From the NCBI GenBank assembly GCA_036130055.1, contig JAYYOR010000014.1, positions 78,719 through 142,718 on the forward strand: a DNA stretch of 64,000 bases, in the 5' to 3' direction. This document shows positions 48,797 to 57,395 of the stretch, piece after piece; the first letter of the stretch is position 1, and every line of letters starts with the position of its first letter. Source of the DNA: TMED69 sp036130055. GTDB lineage: Bacteria > Pseudomonadota > Gammaproteobacteria > Ga0077536. The notes under the pieces were generated by a model that saw nothing but the letters and a program-made list of their open reading frames with translations, was not told where the DNA came from and did no database searches. A program made the position numbers and the translations under genes.

Positions 48797-49645
48797 CTAT
48801 GGAGACCCAGCGCCACCCACTTCCACTCTAACTGTATATATTTCGGCCTTCATTAAGCCTTTAGCGATATCATCCAACTCCCCATCATAAGTTAGGCAAA
48901 ATAAAGTTTTTTTATCATGACCTCCCAAGTTGCAAGCTACGGCTTTTTTTCCTTCCGCTGAGAACTCTTTTTGAATTTTGCCACCTTCAAAAACTCTAAG
49001 AAACTTTTCAGTCATAAAGCTGGCAACCCAGATTGCACCCTCGTCATCCAAACAAATACCGTCTGGCGTGTTATCTCCTAAATCGGCCCAAACTCGTCGG
49101 TTAGATAACGTCCCATCAGCGTTAATGTCGAAAGCCGTCAATCTATGTCCAAACGTTTCTGCACAAATAAGAGTGTCTTTTGTCTTATTTACAACCATTC
49201 CGTTCGGAAAAGCAAGTTCGTCAGCCACCACTGAAGCAACACCTTTATTTGTTATTAAACAGATATTACCGGGCGCCTCCTTGGCTCCTCCGAATAGGTC
49301 ATAACCAAAATTTCCGACATAAATTGTGTCGTTGGGACCAACCACTAAATCATTTATATCTCCTGACACAAAAGAATCTAATTCACAAAAAGTAGAGACA
49401 GCATGCATAGAATCTACCGCCAGAACTTTTTTGTCAGCCATCGACGAGATCAGCATCGTTCCTTCACTCATAAATCCAATTCCAGATGGACGGTTAGCTA
49501 CTGACACTACTTCGTTTGCGTGCCCCGCCATATCAATCGAATATACTAGTTTGCCCCACATATCCGAAACATAAAGCTTATCGTTGTGCCATCTTGGGCC
49601 CTCTAAAAATACGAAATTATCAGTTAAAAGCTTCATTTTATTCAT
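48797..49645 (-). CDS. SMP-30/gluconolactonase-family protein
   Basis: Six-bladed beta-propeller metal-dependent lactonase of 282 residues. Likely metal ligands are the Glu in FLEGPRW near residue 15, the Asn in AFPNGM and the Asp in TPDGICLDDEG. No signal peptide is seen, so it is cytoplasmic. It would open a lactone in sugar or organic-acid catabolism; the substrate is unknown. It is followed by the NTF2-like gene. Confidence 0.9.
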   Translation of the reverse strand: MNKMKLLTDNFVFLEGPRWHNDKLYVSDMWGKLVYSIDMAGHANEVVSVANRPSGIGFMSEGTMLISSMADKKVLAVDSMHAVSTFCELDSFVSGDINDLVVGPNDTIYVGNFGYDLFGGAKEAPGNICLITNKGVASVVADELAFPNGMVVNKTKDTLICAETFGHRLTAFDINADGTLSNRRVWADLGDNTPDGICLDDEGAIWVASFMTEKFLRVFEGGKIQKEFSAEGKKAVACNLGGHDKKTLFCLTYDGELDDIAKGLMKAEIYTVRVEVGGAGSP

Positions 49646-49707
49646 TATTCTTTGATCTACTATTGTTTCTAATCACCAAATTAAATTTAAAAAGAAAAAA
49701 AATCAAC

Positions 49708-50967
49708 CTAAAATCTATCATAGCTATAATCGGCTGTATTAATTGGGCACTCTGATTTATTTATTATGGACGCCAACATTTTGCTCGAACCTAATGCCAT
49801 AGTCCACCCAAGATGGCCATGTCCAGTGTTTAGGTGCAAACCCTCCACCGGCGTTCGTCCTATAACTCCAACACCATCTGGAGTCATTGGGCGGAAGCCG
49901 CACCAAGGTTCGTTCTCACGTATATCTGTTGTTATCTTCTCATCGGGAAATAAGGATCCACAAATATCAATTAGATTTTCTAGACGCTCTACCCTAAGTG
50001 CTTTATCAACACCAGCAAACTCGGCTGTTCCGGCGACTCTTAGTCTATCCGAGAAAGGACATACAGCTGCATGTTTCTTCTCGTCAATAATTGGAATTCT
50101 AGGTGCCATTTTCCAATGTTCCATAGGTATAGTCACAGAATATCCTTTCACCGGCTCCAGCGACAATGGTAGGTCAATAGTCTTCAGTAATTTCTTGCTT
50201 CCTATCCCTGCACAAATCACACATAAATCACTTGACAGCTTTTCACCATTCGCAACAACGCCTTTAAATTTTTGATTTTCGAGCAATAGATCATCAACTT
50301 CTGTTTTAAAAAAAAATTCTACTCCGTTTTTTTCACATTTTGATTTTAGTATTTTGCTGAAATGGTAGGCATCTCCAGACATGTCGTTAGGAAAATAAAT
50401 TGCTCCAAAAAGCCTATTTGAAATAGAGCGCAAAGAAGGCTCAAGTTCTGTTATCGCATGCTTATCTAGGAGCTCAACGGAAGTTCCAAATTCCTTTGCC
50501 TTATTTGCACCCGAAATTCCTTTATTCATCCCCTCACTGTCGTAAAATATTTTTAAAATGCCACCTTGACTTATTTGATATTGTGGATCCTTGGATATAA
50601 ATTCGGACTGCATAATCTGCAGCGAATATCTAGCCAACGAAAGGTTTTTCTCCAAATTTTTTTCAAAAAAATTGGGACGAGAATTTTTGAAAAAAGACAC
50701 TATCCAAGGAAGCATGAAAGGAACCGCGCCCATTCTAATCAAAAGGGCGGAATCCTCTTTACCAAGCATTTTTAGGGCTTCCAACAATATACCCGGGTGA
50801 TTCCAAGGGCTGGCTTCACTCGCATGCAACATGCCGCCATTTGCAAAACTGGTCTCTAAAGCCACATCACTGTTACATTCAAATACTTTTACTTTATAGC
50901 CAAGTAGACTTAAGTACCAAGCGCTGGTTAGGCCGAGCAATCCGGCTCCAATAACTACACAATTCAT
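49708..50967 (-). CDS. FAD-dependent D-amino-acid dehydrogenase-like oxidase (DadA family)
   Basis: Flavoprotein of the DAO superfamily, 419 residues from the ATG at 50967 (MNCVVIGAGLLGLTSAWYL, the FAD dinucleotide loop). The frame is open 16 codons further, but these precede the conserved start. The C-terminal part WCGFRPMTPDGVGVIGRTP and GHGHLGWTMALGS matches DadA. It would oxidise D-amino acids or related amines such as sarcosine to feed the quinone pool; substrate is inferred from the family. Confidence 0.9.
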   Translation of the reverse strand: MNCVVIGAGLLGLTSAWYLSLLGYKVKVFECNSDVALETSFANGGMLHASEASPWNHPGILLEALKMLGKEDSALLIRMGAVPFMLPWIVSFFKNSRPNFFEKNLEKNLSLARYSLQIMQSEFISKDPQYQISQGGILKIFYDSEGMNKGISGANKAKEFGTSVELLDKHAITELEPSLRSISNRLFGAIYFPNDMSGDAYHFSKILKSKCEKNGVEFFFKTEVDDLLLENQKFKGVVANGEKLSSDLCVICAGIGSKKLLKTIDLPLSLEPVKGYSVTIPMEHWKMAPRIPIIDEKKHAAVCPFSDRLRVAGTAEFAGVDKALRVERLENLIDICGSLFPDEKITTDIRENEPWCGFRPMTPDGVGVIGRTPVEGLHLNTGHGHLGWTMALGSSKMLASIINKSECPINTADYSYDRF

Positions 50968-51036
50968 AATTCGAAACTTGACAGAGGTGGGCTTAAGTAA
51001 GGTGACATCGACCACCTTACCTAGCCCTTGATTTAG

Positions 51037-51360
51037 CTAGTTAACTACGTCTTTAATAGCTTTCATTGCTGTGGCCCTGACTGATAAACTCGCGGGTCGA
51101 GCTTCTACATCGACCATTTCTCCAGTGAAGGGATTTCTCGCTTTTCCAGCAGGTCGAGCCGGCTTATCAACCCTACGTAATTTGACTCCTATTTCCGGCA
51201 CCGTAAATTCCCCAGAACCGTTTTTTATAAGATGTCTGCCAGCCAATGATTTGACTGATAGTAAAACTGCTTGAACGTCTTTTTTGCTAAGATTTGTGTC
51301 TTCCGCTATCGCAGAGATGATTTGAGACTTTGTTTGTTTTTGTGAAAGTGCGTTGCTCAT
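51037..51360 (-). CDS. HU-like DNA-binding protein
   Basis: Nucleoid-associated protein of the HU/IHF superfamily, 107 residues. The N-terminal helices (KSQIISAIAEDTNLSKKDVQAVLLSV) and the RNPFTGEMVDVEARPA DNA-binding arm are clear. The arm and the GSGEFTVPEIG core resemble the divergent HU-like proteins common in betaproteobacteria. I start at the ATG at 51360, preceded by GGGAGGA. Role is probably chromosome organisation. Confidence 0.9.
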   Translation of the reverse strand: MSNALSQKQTKSQIISAIAEDTNLSKKDVQAVLLSVKSLAGRHLIKNGSGEFTVPEIGVKLRRVDKPARPAGKARNPFTGEMVDVEARPASLSVRATAMKAIKDVVN

Positions 51361-51587
51361 TTTTCCTCCCAACGGCTTAATGTTTTCTGATTGGCGCTAA
51401 TAATAGCCTGCTTTTCAAGGTGACTAGAATTGTACAGAAGAAAAGTTTAATCTTATTCCGGTAGCCAAATCAATCGATGTAATAAAAAAAATAAATATTT
51501 TTTAATTATGACAAATTAAAATTGACATAGGAGGTAGGCTAGTATAGGGGCAAAATAAAATTAACCGCTAGACTTGTTTGGTCTAGC
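51361..51587. promoter_or_regulatory. Gene-free spacer between HU-like and bactofilin genes
   Basis: This 227-base stretch should hold the promoter of the HU-like gene (minus strand) and the end of the bactofilin transcript. A hairpin at 51567-51587 lies directly after the bactofilin stop. A TTGACA at 51522 on the plus strand has no well-spaced partner. Confidence 0.4.
51567..51587 (-). terminator. Candidate terminator of the bactofilin gene
   Basis: A perfect 7-bp stem, GCTAGAC (51567-51573) with GTCTAGC (51581-51587), encloses a 7-base loop directly after the stop codon. On the minus strand a T-rich stretch follows (TTAATTTTATTTT), though it is broken by A, so termination may be weak. Confidence 0.5.
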
Positions 51588-51962
51588 CTATGCCTTTTTG
51601 TGTTGATGTTCGAGTTCACCTTCGAAAACTGCACCTGGCTCAAGTTTTAACAATCGATAGCTTAATCGTCCCTTGACCTTTGCCGACGCACCGAGCTCTA
51701 ATTGACTTGTTGCAACTACATCGCCCTCCACAACGCCTTTTATTACAACCGTTTCCGCCTTGATAGTTCCGAATACCTTTCCCGTTCTTCCTATCTCAAC
51801 CGCTGCTTTATCAGTAGAGATTATGTCTCCAGACAACGTTCCTCCCACATAAAGAGAGTCTTTGCAAACTATGTCCCCTTTAATCTCTAATCCTTCTGAT
51901 ACTATAGAGTTTGCTTTGAGGCTTTTATCACTGCTACTACCTAATTTCGTAAAAAAGCTCAT
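51588..51962 (-). CDS. Bactofilin (first copy)
   Basis: Cytoskeletal bactofilin of 124 residues: a central right-handed beta-helix (about 20-115) built from short repeats such as GDIVCKDSLYVGGTLSGDI and GKVFGTIKAETVVIKGVVEGDV, with short disordered ends. Bactofilins polymerise without nucleotides and organise cell-wall enzymes or cell poles (family knowledge). It is 13 bases downstream of the ParA gene, which is itself downstream of a second bactofilin. Confidence 0.92.
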   Translation of the reverse strand: MSFFTKLGSSSDKSLKANSIVSEGLEIKGDIVCKDSLYVGGTLSGDIISTDKAAVEIGRTGKVFGTIKAETVVIKGVVEGDVVATSQLELGASAKVKGRLSYRLLKLEPGAVFEGELEHQHKKA

Positions 51963-51975
51963 CGTTTGACTCCCA

Positions 51976-52923
51976 TTATATCTGAAACAAACTTTTAGGA
52001 GCGTTTTTCGTTCTCTCGGGGTTCATAACAACATCGTTGAACCAATCCCCAAAGTCTTCAGTAAATCGAAGCAATTCTGCAACATTGTAATCACTAATCT
52101 CTCCGCCAAACGTTCTTTTAAACAATCTCGAATACACAATTGGATGCCCTAAAAAACAAGGAAACTCTCTCAAAGCTTGATAAACGTGCATCATCTCCTG
52201 TCTAGTTTCAAGCAGGTTCGGTATCACAAGGACAGTGGGTAATCTATGTTTTGAAGAGTATCTCTCAAATTCCTGACCCTTCGAAAAGAGTTGACTAAGA
52301 AATTTGCGGGTCGCAAATAGGTCAGCATCTGACGAAGACGTAGGCACGAATAAATAATCTGCATCATTTAAAAAGGAATATTCAATAAAGTTGGTACCCG
52401 CCGGCGTATCGAAAAAAACAAATCTTTTGGAATAAGAGGCATCAATTGAGTTATTAGAGCTCAGGTGCTGGTATATCCTGGCATTATTTGGTCCGCCCGA
52501 AGCCAATAAAAATTCAGGGTCATCAATTAAACAGAACCTTTTGTTGGTAAATCTTCTTAACGAATCCTGCGTAGTGCCCTGTCTGTCGAGGTCAATAAAC
52601 TCTATATGGAAATCGGGTTGTTTGACAGCTAGATTTAAACAAGAGATAAAAGCCAGAGTACTTTTACCAACCCCTCCCTTTGAATTGGCAAAAGCAACAG
52701 TAAGGGTATCTGAGGACGATTTTCCTGGGAGATTGTCCACTTGGGCTTGACCTGCTTCTTCAGGGTTGCCGGTCGATATTTCCGATTCAAATAGAGTTTC
52801 GTTAACACCAATTAGATTTTCAGAAACGTCATTTCCTTCATCATAAGCGTCATCCAATGTCTCCTGGTGAGGACCAGTATTTTCCGACTTTTTTTTTAAA
52901 TTTCTAAAAAATTTTCCCAGCAA
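51976..52923 (-). CDS. ParA-family ATPase between two bactofilin genes
   Basis: Deviant-Walker ATPase of 315 residues. An acidic N-terminal region (about 1-70) precedes the P-loop [15 protein letters not shown] near residue 80. The Walker A' Asp is in FIDLDRQGTTQDS and the Walker B-like region in FVFFDTPAG. No ParB gene or parS site was recognised nearby, so it is an orphan ParA of the cargo-positioning type rather than a classic chromosome partition protein. The start is TTG after AGGG. It is embedded between two bactofilin genes with gaps of 13 and 46 bases. Confidence 0.88.
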   Translation of the reverse strand: MLGKFFRNLKKKSENTGPHQETLDDAYDEGNDVSENLIGVNETLFESEISTGNPEEAGQAQVDNLPGKSSSDTLTVAFANSKGGVGKSTLAFISCLNLAVKQPDFHIEFIDLDRQGTTQDSLRRFTNKRFCLIDDPEFLLASGGPNNARIYQHLSSNNSIDASYSKRFVFFDTPAGTNFIEYSFLNDADYLFVPTSSSDADLFATRKFLSQLFSKGQEFERYSSKHRLPTVLVIPNLLETRQEMMHVYQALREFPCFLGHPIVYSRLFKRTFGGEISDYNVAELLRFTEDFGDWFNDVVMNPERTKNAPKSLFQI

Positions 52924-52969
52924 AATAATTGCCCTGTTGTTAAGTCAGAGGTACATCGGTGCTTTAACG

Positions 52970-53404
52970 TTAATCGTCTTCCGAATTATCACTAGAAATT
53001 GGGCTCGGGCGAGGCTCAACTTTTTGCGCAAGTCTACCGATCCTATCAGCCTGACTACTTGCTGACGGGGCATCCCAGTCTGTCGAAATTTCCCCAACTA
53101 GTTTTGCGCCTTCGTGAGCTTCGATCGAACCGTATGAAATTTTACCACGAATTTTCCCGGTTGAGGCTACAGTAAGTTTGCCAGAAAGGTTTAAGCTTTC
53201 GTCGACGACCCCTTCAATCCAAGCAGTTTCCCCCGATATATCTCCAGAAACATTTCCACTCTTACCAACAATTAGATGTTTCACTTGAACTTTTCCGACT
53301 AGACGACCGTCTATCCTAGCGGTCCCTTGGATCGCAAGTGATGCGCCCTCGAGTTCCGTTGATTCTCCTACGAAAAATTCATAATTTTTGCTTTCTTCTT
53401 TCAT
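52970..53404 (-). CDS. Bactofilin (second copy)
   Basis: A 144-residue bactofilin: beta-helix repeats from about 15 to 110 (GTARIDGRLVGKVQVKHLI, GNVSGDISGETAWIEG) and a disordered acidic-proline C-terminal tail (about 112-144) absent from the other copy. It is upstream of the ParA gene and likely transcribed with it. The two bactofilins differ enough to be distinct partners rather than a recent duplication. Confidence 0.9.
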   Translation of the reverse strand: MKEESKNYEFFVGESTELEGASLAIQGTARIDGRLVGKVQVKHLIVGKSGNVSGDISGETAWIEGVVDESLNLSGKLTVASTGKIRGKISYGSIEAHEGAKLVGEISTDWDAPSASSQADRIGRLAQKVEPRPSPISSDNSEDD

Positions 53405-53582
53405 CTTCAGTTTCTCTCTAAAAAGGTGATGGCCTTAAATTTGTTCAACCATTATACACAAAAAACAAAAAACGAACCGTAATTCTGCGATAACTGACTT
53501 ATTTATCTGCAAAATTTGACGGAAAGCCGAGTCTTTTCGGATAAACTAGAAAGATTTTTCGAGTTTTTTGCTCACTTGACTG

Positions 53583-55292
53583 TCAATCTGCTTTTTCTCC
53601 CCTAACATAACTACCTGGTGCGTCCTCTAGGATAAGCTTATTCTTAATTCTGAGAGCTTTGATTTTAGAACCGCTACGTTCGGCGAGCCAACTGCTCCAA
53701 CTAGTCCACCAAGAATCTTTTATGTTTTTTGCGTATTCAACCCATTTCTCAGGGGAATGATCCTTCAAATTTCCGATGTAATGAGAATATCTCGACGTAG
53801 ATGGCGGATTTACTATACCCGCAACATGTCCCCCATTCGTTAATATGAAAGTTTTATCACCCCCCAAAAGTTTGGCTCCCATGAACGTTGAGCGCCACGG
53901 AGCGATATGATCCTCAACAGCTGAAACGAAGCAACACGGGACTTTAATTTTAGCGATATCAATATTGATGCCTCGCATATTGAGGGCATTTGCTTTAACA
54001 AGATTATTATTTAAATACATCTCGCGTAAATAAAAGCTGTGCATATTTTTCGGAAGCCGGGTTGAATCAGAATTCCAATAAAGGATATCAAAAGCATCAG
54101 GAGACTTGCCTTTTAGATAATTATTTACAAAGAAGTGCCATATCAGGTCATTGGCCCTCAATATATTAAATACTTGAGACATATGGTCTCCGTCAAGATA
54201 ACCATCTGCCTCCATTATAACCTCAAGCTTTTCGACAATATCCTCGTCAACAAAAAATCCAAGGTCCCCCGGTTCAGAGAAGTCAATCATTGACGTCAAG
54301 AATGTCGCAGTATTGATTGACTGATCTCCGGCTCGCTCGAGATAACTTGTAGCAAGTGCTTGCAGCGTCCCACCGATACAGTACCCTAGAGTATTAATTT
54401 TTTTCACGTTAAATTCATATTGCAGAAACTGAATCGCCGGCTGGACACCTTCAAAAAAATAATCGTAAAATTCAAAATCGCGTTTTTTCGAATTTGGCTC
54501 GCTCCAAGAAATAACAAATACTGAGAAGCCTTTAGAAATTAACCACCTAACCAAGGAATTTTCTGGCCGCAAATCCAAAATATAATATTTATTTATCCAA
54601 GGCGGAATCATTAACAAAGGAATTTCGTAAACCATTTCAGTATTAGCTTTATATTGAATAAGCTGTATCAACTCGTTTTGAAAAACTATCTTTCCTGGCG
54701 TGCATGCTAGATTATCACCAACTACAAACTTATTTTTATCTACCATTCGCATATTCAGACGACCAGTTTTAGGATCAATATCTTCCGCAAAATTCTTCAG
54801 GCCGTTTAAAAGATTGGAACCTCCCGATTGGAAAGTTTCTTTTATGATGTCAGGATTTGTAGCCGGAAAATTGATAGGCGACATAGATTCAAGAAATCTT
54901 CGCATAAAGAAAAGCAATTTCTGTTTTTCTTTCTCTGAAAAGTCATCTATTTCTTTAATTGTCTTTTCCACGAGATCGACATTGGAGAAATACAATTGTT
55001 TCCAGAAAGAAAAATAAGGGTGACCATCCCACATAGAATTTTTGAATCTCTTATCAACAATTTTGCTGTCGATAACAGGTTTTTTTGTGGGGTCAGTTGC
55101 TTGTAACATGCTTGAAACAAACATACTATTAAAAGATGAAGCCAATGAGGATTGGTAATTTATTACGCTCTTTGGATTGTTTAAAAAATGCTGTATAAAT
55201 TTAGAAACAAGCGGAAAAATACCAAAAATATCGTAGGCAAATTCCGCCTGCTCTTTACTGTCTCGTTTTGCCTCGGGTTTAATTGGCTTCAA
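53583..55292 (-). CDS. phaC: Polyhydroxyalkanoate synthase (class I)
   Basis: Polymerises hydroxyacyl-CoA into carbon-storage granules. The 569 residues carry the lipase-like box GYCIGGTL near residue 300 with the catalytic Cys, the Asp in SAVEDHIAPW near residue 460 and the His in NGGHVAGIVNPP near residue 490. The length and absence of PhaE point to class I. The start is TTG with an AAAAGA upstream. No phaA, phaB or phasin gene is nearby. lpdA lies 27 bases upstream on the same strand. Confidence 0.95.
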   Translation of the reverse strand: MKPIKPEAKRDSKEQAEFAYDIFGIFPLVSKFIQHFLNNPKSVINYQSSLASSFNSMFVSSMLQATDPTKKPVIDSKIVDKRFKNSMWDGHPYFSFWKQLYFSNVDLVEKTIKEIDDFSEKEKQKLLFFMRRFLESMSPINFPATNPDIIKETFQSGGSNLLNGLKNFAEDIDPKTGRLNMRMVDKNKFVVGDNLACTPGKIVFQNELIQLIQYKANTEMVYEIPLLMIPPWINKYYILDLRPENSLVRWLISKGFSVFVISWSEPNSKKRDFEFYDYFFEGVQPAIQFLQYEFNVKKINTLGYCIGGTLQALATSYLERAGDQSINTATFLTSMIDFSEPGDLGFFVDEDIVEKLEVIMEADGYLDGDHMSQVFNILRANDLIWHFFVNNYLKGKSPDAFDILYWNSDSTRLPKNMHSFYLREMYLNNNLVKANALNMRGINIDIAKIKVPCCFVSAVEDHIAPWRSTFMGAKLLGGDKTFILTNGGHVAGIVNPPSTSRYSHYIGNLKDHSPEKWVEYAKNIKDSWWTSWSSWLAERSGSKIKALRIKNKLILEDAPGSYVRGEKAD

Positions 55293-55319
55293 TTCTTTTT
55301 ACCAATATAAAAATAATTT

Positions 55320-56717
55320 TTAATTCTCTCCAGTGAAAAGATCAACACAGGTTTTGGCTGCCACCTCTGAAGCTAACGCAATAGTTTCAGATAATGTCGG
55401 ATGAGCATGCATTGTGAGTGCCATATCTTCATAGTCTGCTCCCATTTCCAGAGCAACGGCTAATTCTCCGATTAGTTCACCTGCATTGGGGCCGACTACC
55501 CCGGCGCCAATAAGCGCTTTTGAACGCTGATCAAAAATTAATTTGGTTTTACCATCCTTGCGTCCAATCGCCAACGAACGACCGCTAGCTGCCCATGGAA
55601 AACTACTTATCTTCAAGTCTATTCCTTCACTTAGTTTCGTCTGCTCAGTGGTGCCGATCCAAGCAACTTCAGGGTCAGTATACGCTACAGAGGGCACTGC
55701 TTTAATATCATATCGTGATTTCATGCCCGCGATTACTTCAGCTGCTACCTTACCTTGGTACGTCGACTTATGAGCTAGCATTGGATTACCAACAACATCA
55801 CCAACAGCGAAAATATTTGACAGATTAGTTCTTAATTCACTATCGACAGAGACAAAGCTCTGGTTGGTAATTTCAACACCAATGTTATCAAGACCAAGTC
55901 CTTCGATATTCGGCAGCCTACCAGTAGCAATGAGTACAGCATCACAAGCAAGTTTCTCTGGGGCTGAATCACTTTTAAGTGTCAAGATTAAGCCCTCATT
56001 TGTCTCTTCAATTGCTACCACTTTTGTCGACTTATAGATTGCTTCAAGTTTCTTTGATAACTTTCCTTCAAGCGGGCGAATCAGATCTCTGTCGGCTTCA
56101 CCGATTAGATTTGAAGACAGTTCGATGATTGTTACTTGGGAGCCTAACTCTGAATAAACGCAAGCCATTTCAAGTCCAATAATTCCTCCCCCTATTATGA
56201 AAAGGCGCTTAGGAATATTCTCAAGTTCTAGTGCAGATGTTGAGTCTAAGATTCGTTTTGATTTTGGAGCCAATGGCAATGATGCCGGGCGGGAACCCGT
56301 AGCAATTATTGCATATCTGAACTCCAACGTTTCTGAAATATTACCGTTCCTTAATAACAGCTTATCAGTTGACTCAAATTCTGCAACGCCATATTTTATA
56401 TCCACTTTTCGTTTTTGGGCTAATGACAGCAGACCACCCCTCAGCTCGCCAATGATTTCATCCTTTTTTTTATTTAATTGAACCAAATTTAACAGCGGTT
56501 GGCCATATGTCACTCCGTACTCTGCCAAATCAACTACATCGGTCATAACCTTTGCGACATGCAGCAATGTTTTAGAAGGAATACAACCAACGTTTAGACA
56601 AACACCACCTAAATATCCAGTTTTATCAACAATACAAACTTTCATTCCAAATTCGGAAGCTCTAAAAGCTGCGGCATAACCGCCTGGACCGGAGCCTACT
56701 ACAAGTAGATCATACAT
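55320..56717 (-). CDS. lpdA: Dihydrolipoyl dehydrogenase
   Basis: E3 flavoprotein shared by the pyruvate, 2-oxoglutarate and glycine-cleavage complexes. The 465 residues show the FAD loop VVGSGPGGYAAAFRA, the redox disulfide GGVCLNVGCIPSK (about 37-49), the NAD loop IIGGGIIGLEMA and the C-terminal HAHPTLSE with the catalytic His. No E1 or E2 gene is adjacent, which is unusual; it lies upstream of phaC instead. Which complex it serves cannot be told. Confidence 0.96.
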   Translation of the reverse strand: MYDLLVVGSGPGGYAAAFRASEFGMKVCIVDKTGYLGGVCLNVGCIPSKTLLHVAKVMTDVVDLAEYGVTYGQPLLNLVQLNKKKDEIIGELRGGLLSLAQKRKVDIKYGVAEFESTDKLLLRNGNISETLEFRYAIIATGSRPASLPLAPKSKRILDSTSALELENIPKRLFIIGGGIIGLEMACVYSELGSQVTIIELSSNLIGEADRDLIRPLEGKLSKKLEAIYKSTKVVAIEETNEGLILTLKSDSAPEKLACDAVLIATGRLPNIEGLGLDNIGVEITNQSFVSVDSELRTNLSNIFAVGDVVGNPMLAHKSTYQGKVAAEVIAGMKSRYDIKAVPSVAYTDPEVAWIGTTEQTKLSEGIDLKISSFPWAASGRSLAIGRKDGKTKLIFDQRSKALIGAGVVGPNAGELIGELAVALEMGADYEDMALTMHAHPTLSETIALASEVAAKTCVDLFTGEN

Positions 56718-56866
56718 CTTCGATATCCTTAGAGTTTAGATGATATTATAATTATATCGTCAGTTTAGTTGAAACAGATTAAAGAACTAAATTTTAAAAA
56801 AATAATTTTATTTGTGATTTAATTCCAATATTATACTAAGTCGGTATAGAGAACAAAGAAACTGTT

Positions 56867-57058
56867 ATGATAACCTCACGAGAAATAAAACTGGTTGATG
56901 CAGACACAGAATTCGTATATTGCGATGGTGGTGGAGGTGGGCTGGGCCATCCGAGAATTCGTCTTCGTTTTCAAGACTGCAAATACGTCGACTGTTATTA
57001 TTGCGGCCAAAGATTTGCAAGGCCGGATTATTCCGAAAGCTACAACCAGAAATTGTAG
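56867..57058 (+). CDS. Small CHCC-type zinc-finger protein (NDUFS6-like)
   Basis: A 63-residue protein with the CHCC zinc-finger pattern: Cys in VYCDGGGG, His in GLGHPRIRL, then CYYC. The CDGGGG-LGHPR wording is that of alphaproteobacterial proteins and of the mitochondrial complex I subunit NDUFS6, rather than the usual gamma/beta form. In mitochondria this subunit takes part in complex I assembly; here the role is unknown. It starts with ATG and ends 17 bases before the tRNA-Arg genes, which are on the other strand. Confidence 0.8.
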   Translation: MITSREIKLVDADTEFVYCDGGGGGLGHPRIRLRFQDCKYVDCYYCGQRFARPDYSESYNQKL

Positions 57059-57074
57059 TCATCAATTCGGTTTG

Positions 57075-57148
57075 CGCGCCCGGAGAGATTCGAACTCCCG
57101 ACCCCCTGGTTCGAAGCCAGGTACTCTATCCAGCTGAGCTACGGGCGC
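57075..57148 (-). tRNA. tRNA-Arg (anticodon TCG)
   Basis: Cloverleaf is complete: 7-bp acceptor stem GCGCCCG/CGGGCGC, D-arm GCTCAGCTGGATAGAGT, anticodon loop CTTCGAA and T-loop GTTCGAATC. The anticodon TCG reads CGA and possibly other CGN codons. CCA is not encoded; the base after the acceptor stem is G. It is the second gene of a two-tRNA unit and differs from the first at only two positions. Confidence 0.93.
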
Positions 57149-57163
57149 AATCAAGAAACTTAG

Positions 57164-57237
57164 CGCGCCCGGAGAGATTCGAACTCCCGACCTCCTGGTT
57201 CGTAGCCAGGTACTCTATCCAGCTGAGCTACGGGCGC
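57164..57237 (-). tRNA. tRNA-Arg (anticodon ACG)
   Basis: Same fold as its neighbour with anticodon loop CTACGAA, the common inosine-modified ACG arginine tRNA. CCA is not encoded. It is 15 bases upstream (in transcription order) of the TCG copy, and both follow one sigma-70 promoter at 57263-57291. Confidence 0.95.
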
Positions 57238-57262
57238 TATAATCTCCGCTAGTCCAATTGAA

Positions 57263-57291
57263 ATTATCTGTCGCCGGGTACACTGTGTCAA
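57263..57291 (-). promoter_or_regulatory. Sigma-70 promoter of the tRNA-Arg pair
   Basis: On the minus strand a perfect TTGACA (57291-57286) and GATAAT (57268-57263) are exactly 17 bases apart. The predicted start, near 57256, is about 19 bases before the first tRNA. A strong promoter this close fits a stable-RNA gene. Confidence 0.75.
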
Positions 57292-57395
57292 ATAGAAGCT
57301 AATGCCTCTGTAACCTAATTTAGGTAGTTATCTTATTAAAATTAACTTAAAATAGTGGGGTTGACAATTTTTGAGATGAATAGGAGTAGAACCTA

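Noticed and set aside
51522..51550. TTGACA followed by TATAGG on the plus strand
   Set aside because: The spacer is only 15 bases and no plus-strand gene lies downstream; it points into the bactofilin gene antisense.
56895..57252. Open frames crossing the tRNA region, with a repeated peptide
   Set aside because: They read through the zinc-finger gene and the two tRNA-Arg genes; the repeated peptide only reflects the tRNA duplication.
57361..57389. Perfect TTGACA just before pxpA
   Set aside because: A -10 box at the right spacing would fall on the ribosome-binding site of pxpA, and no TATAAT-like sequence is there.
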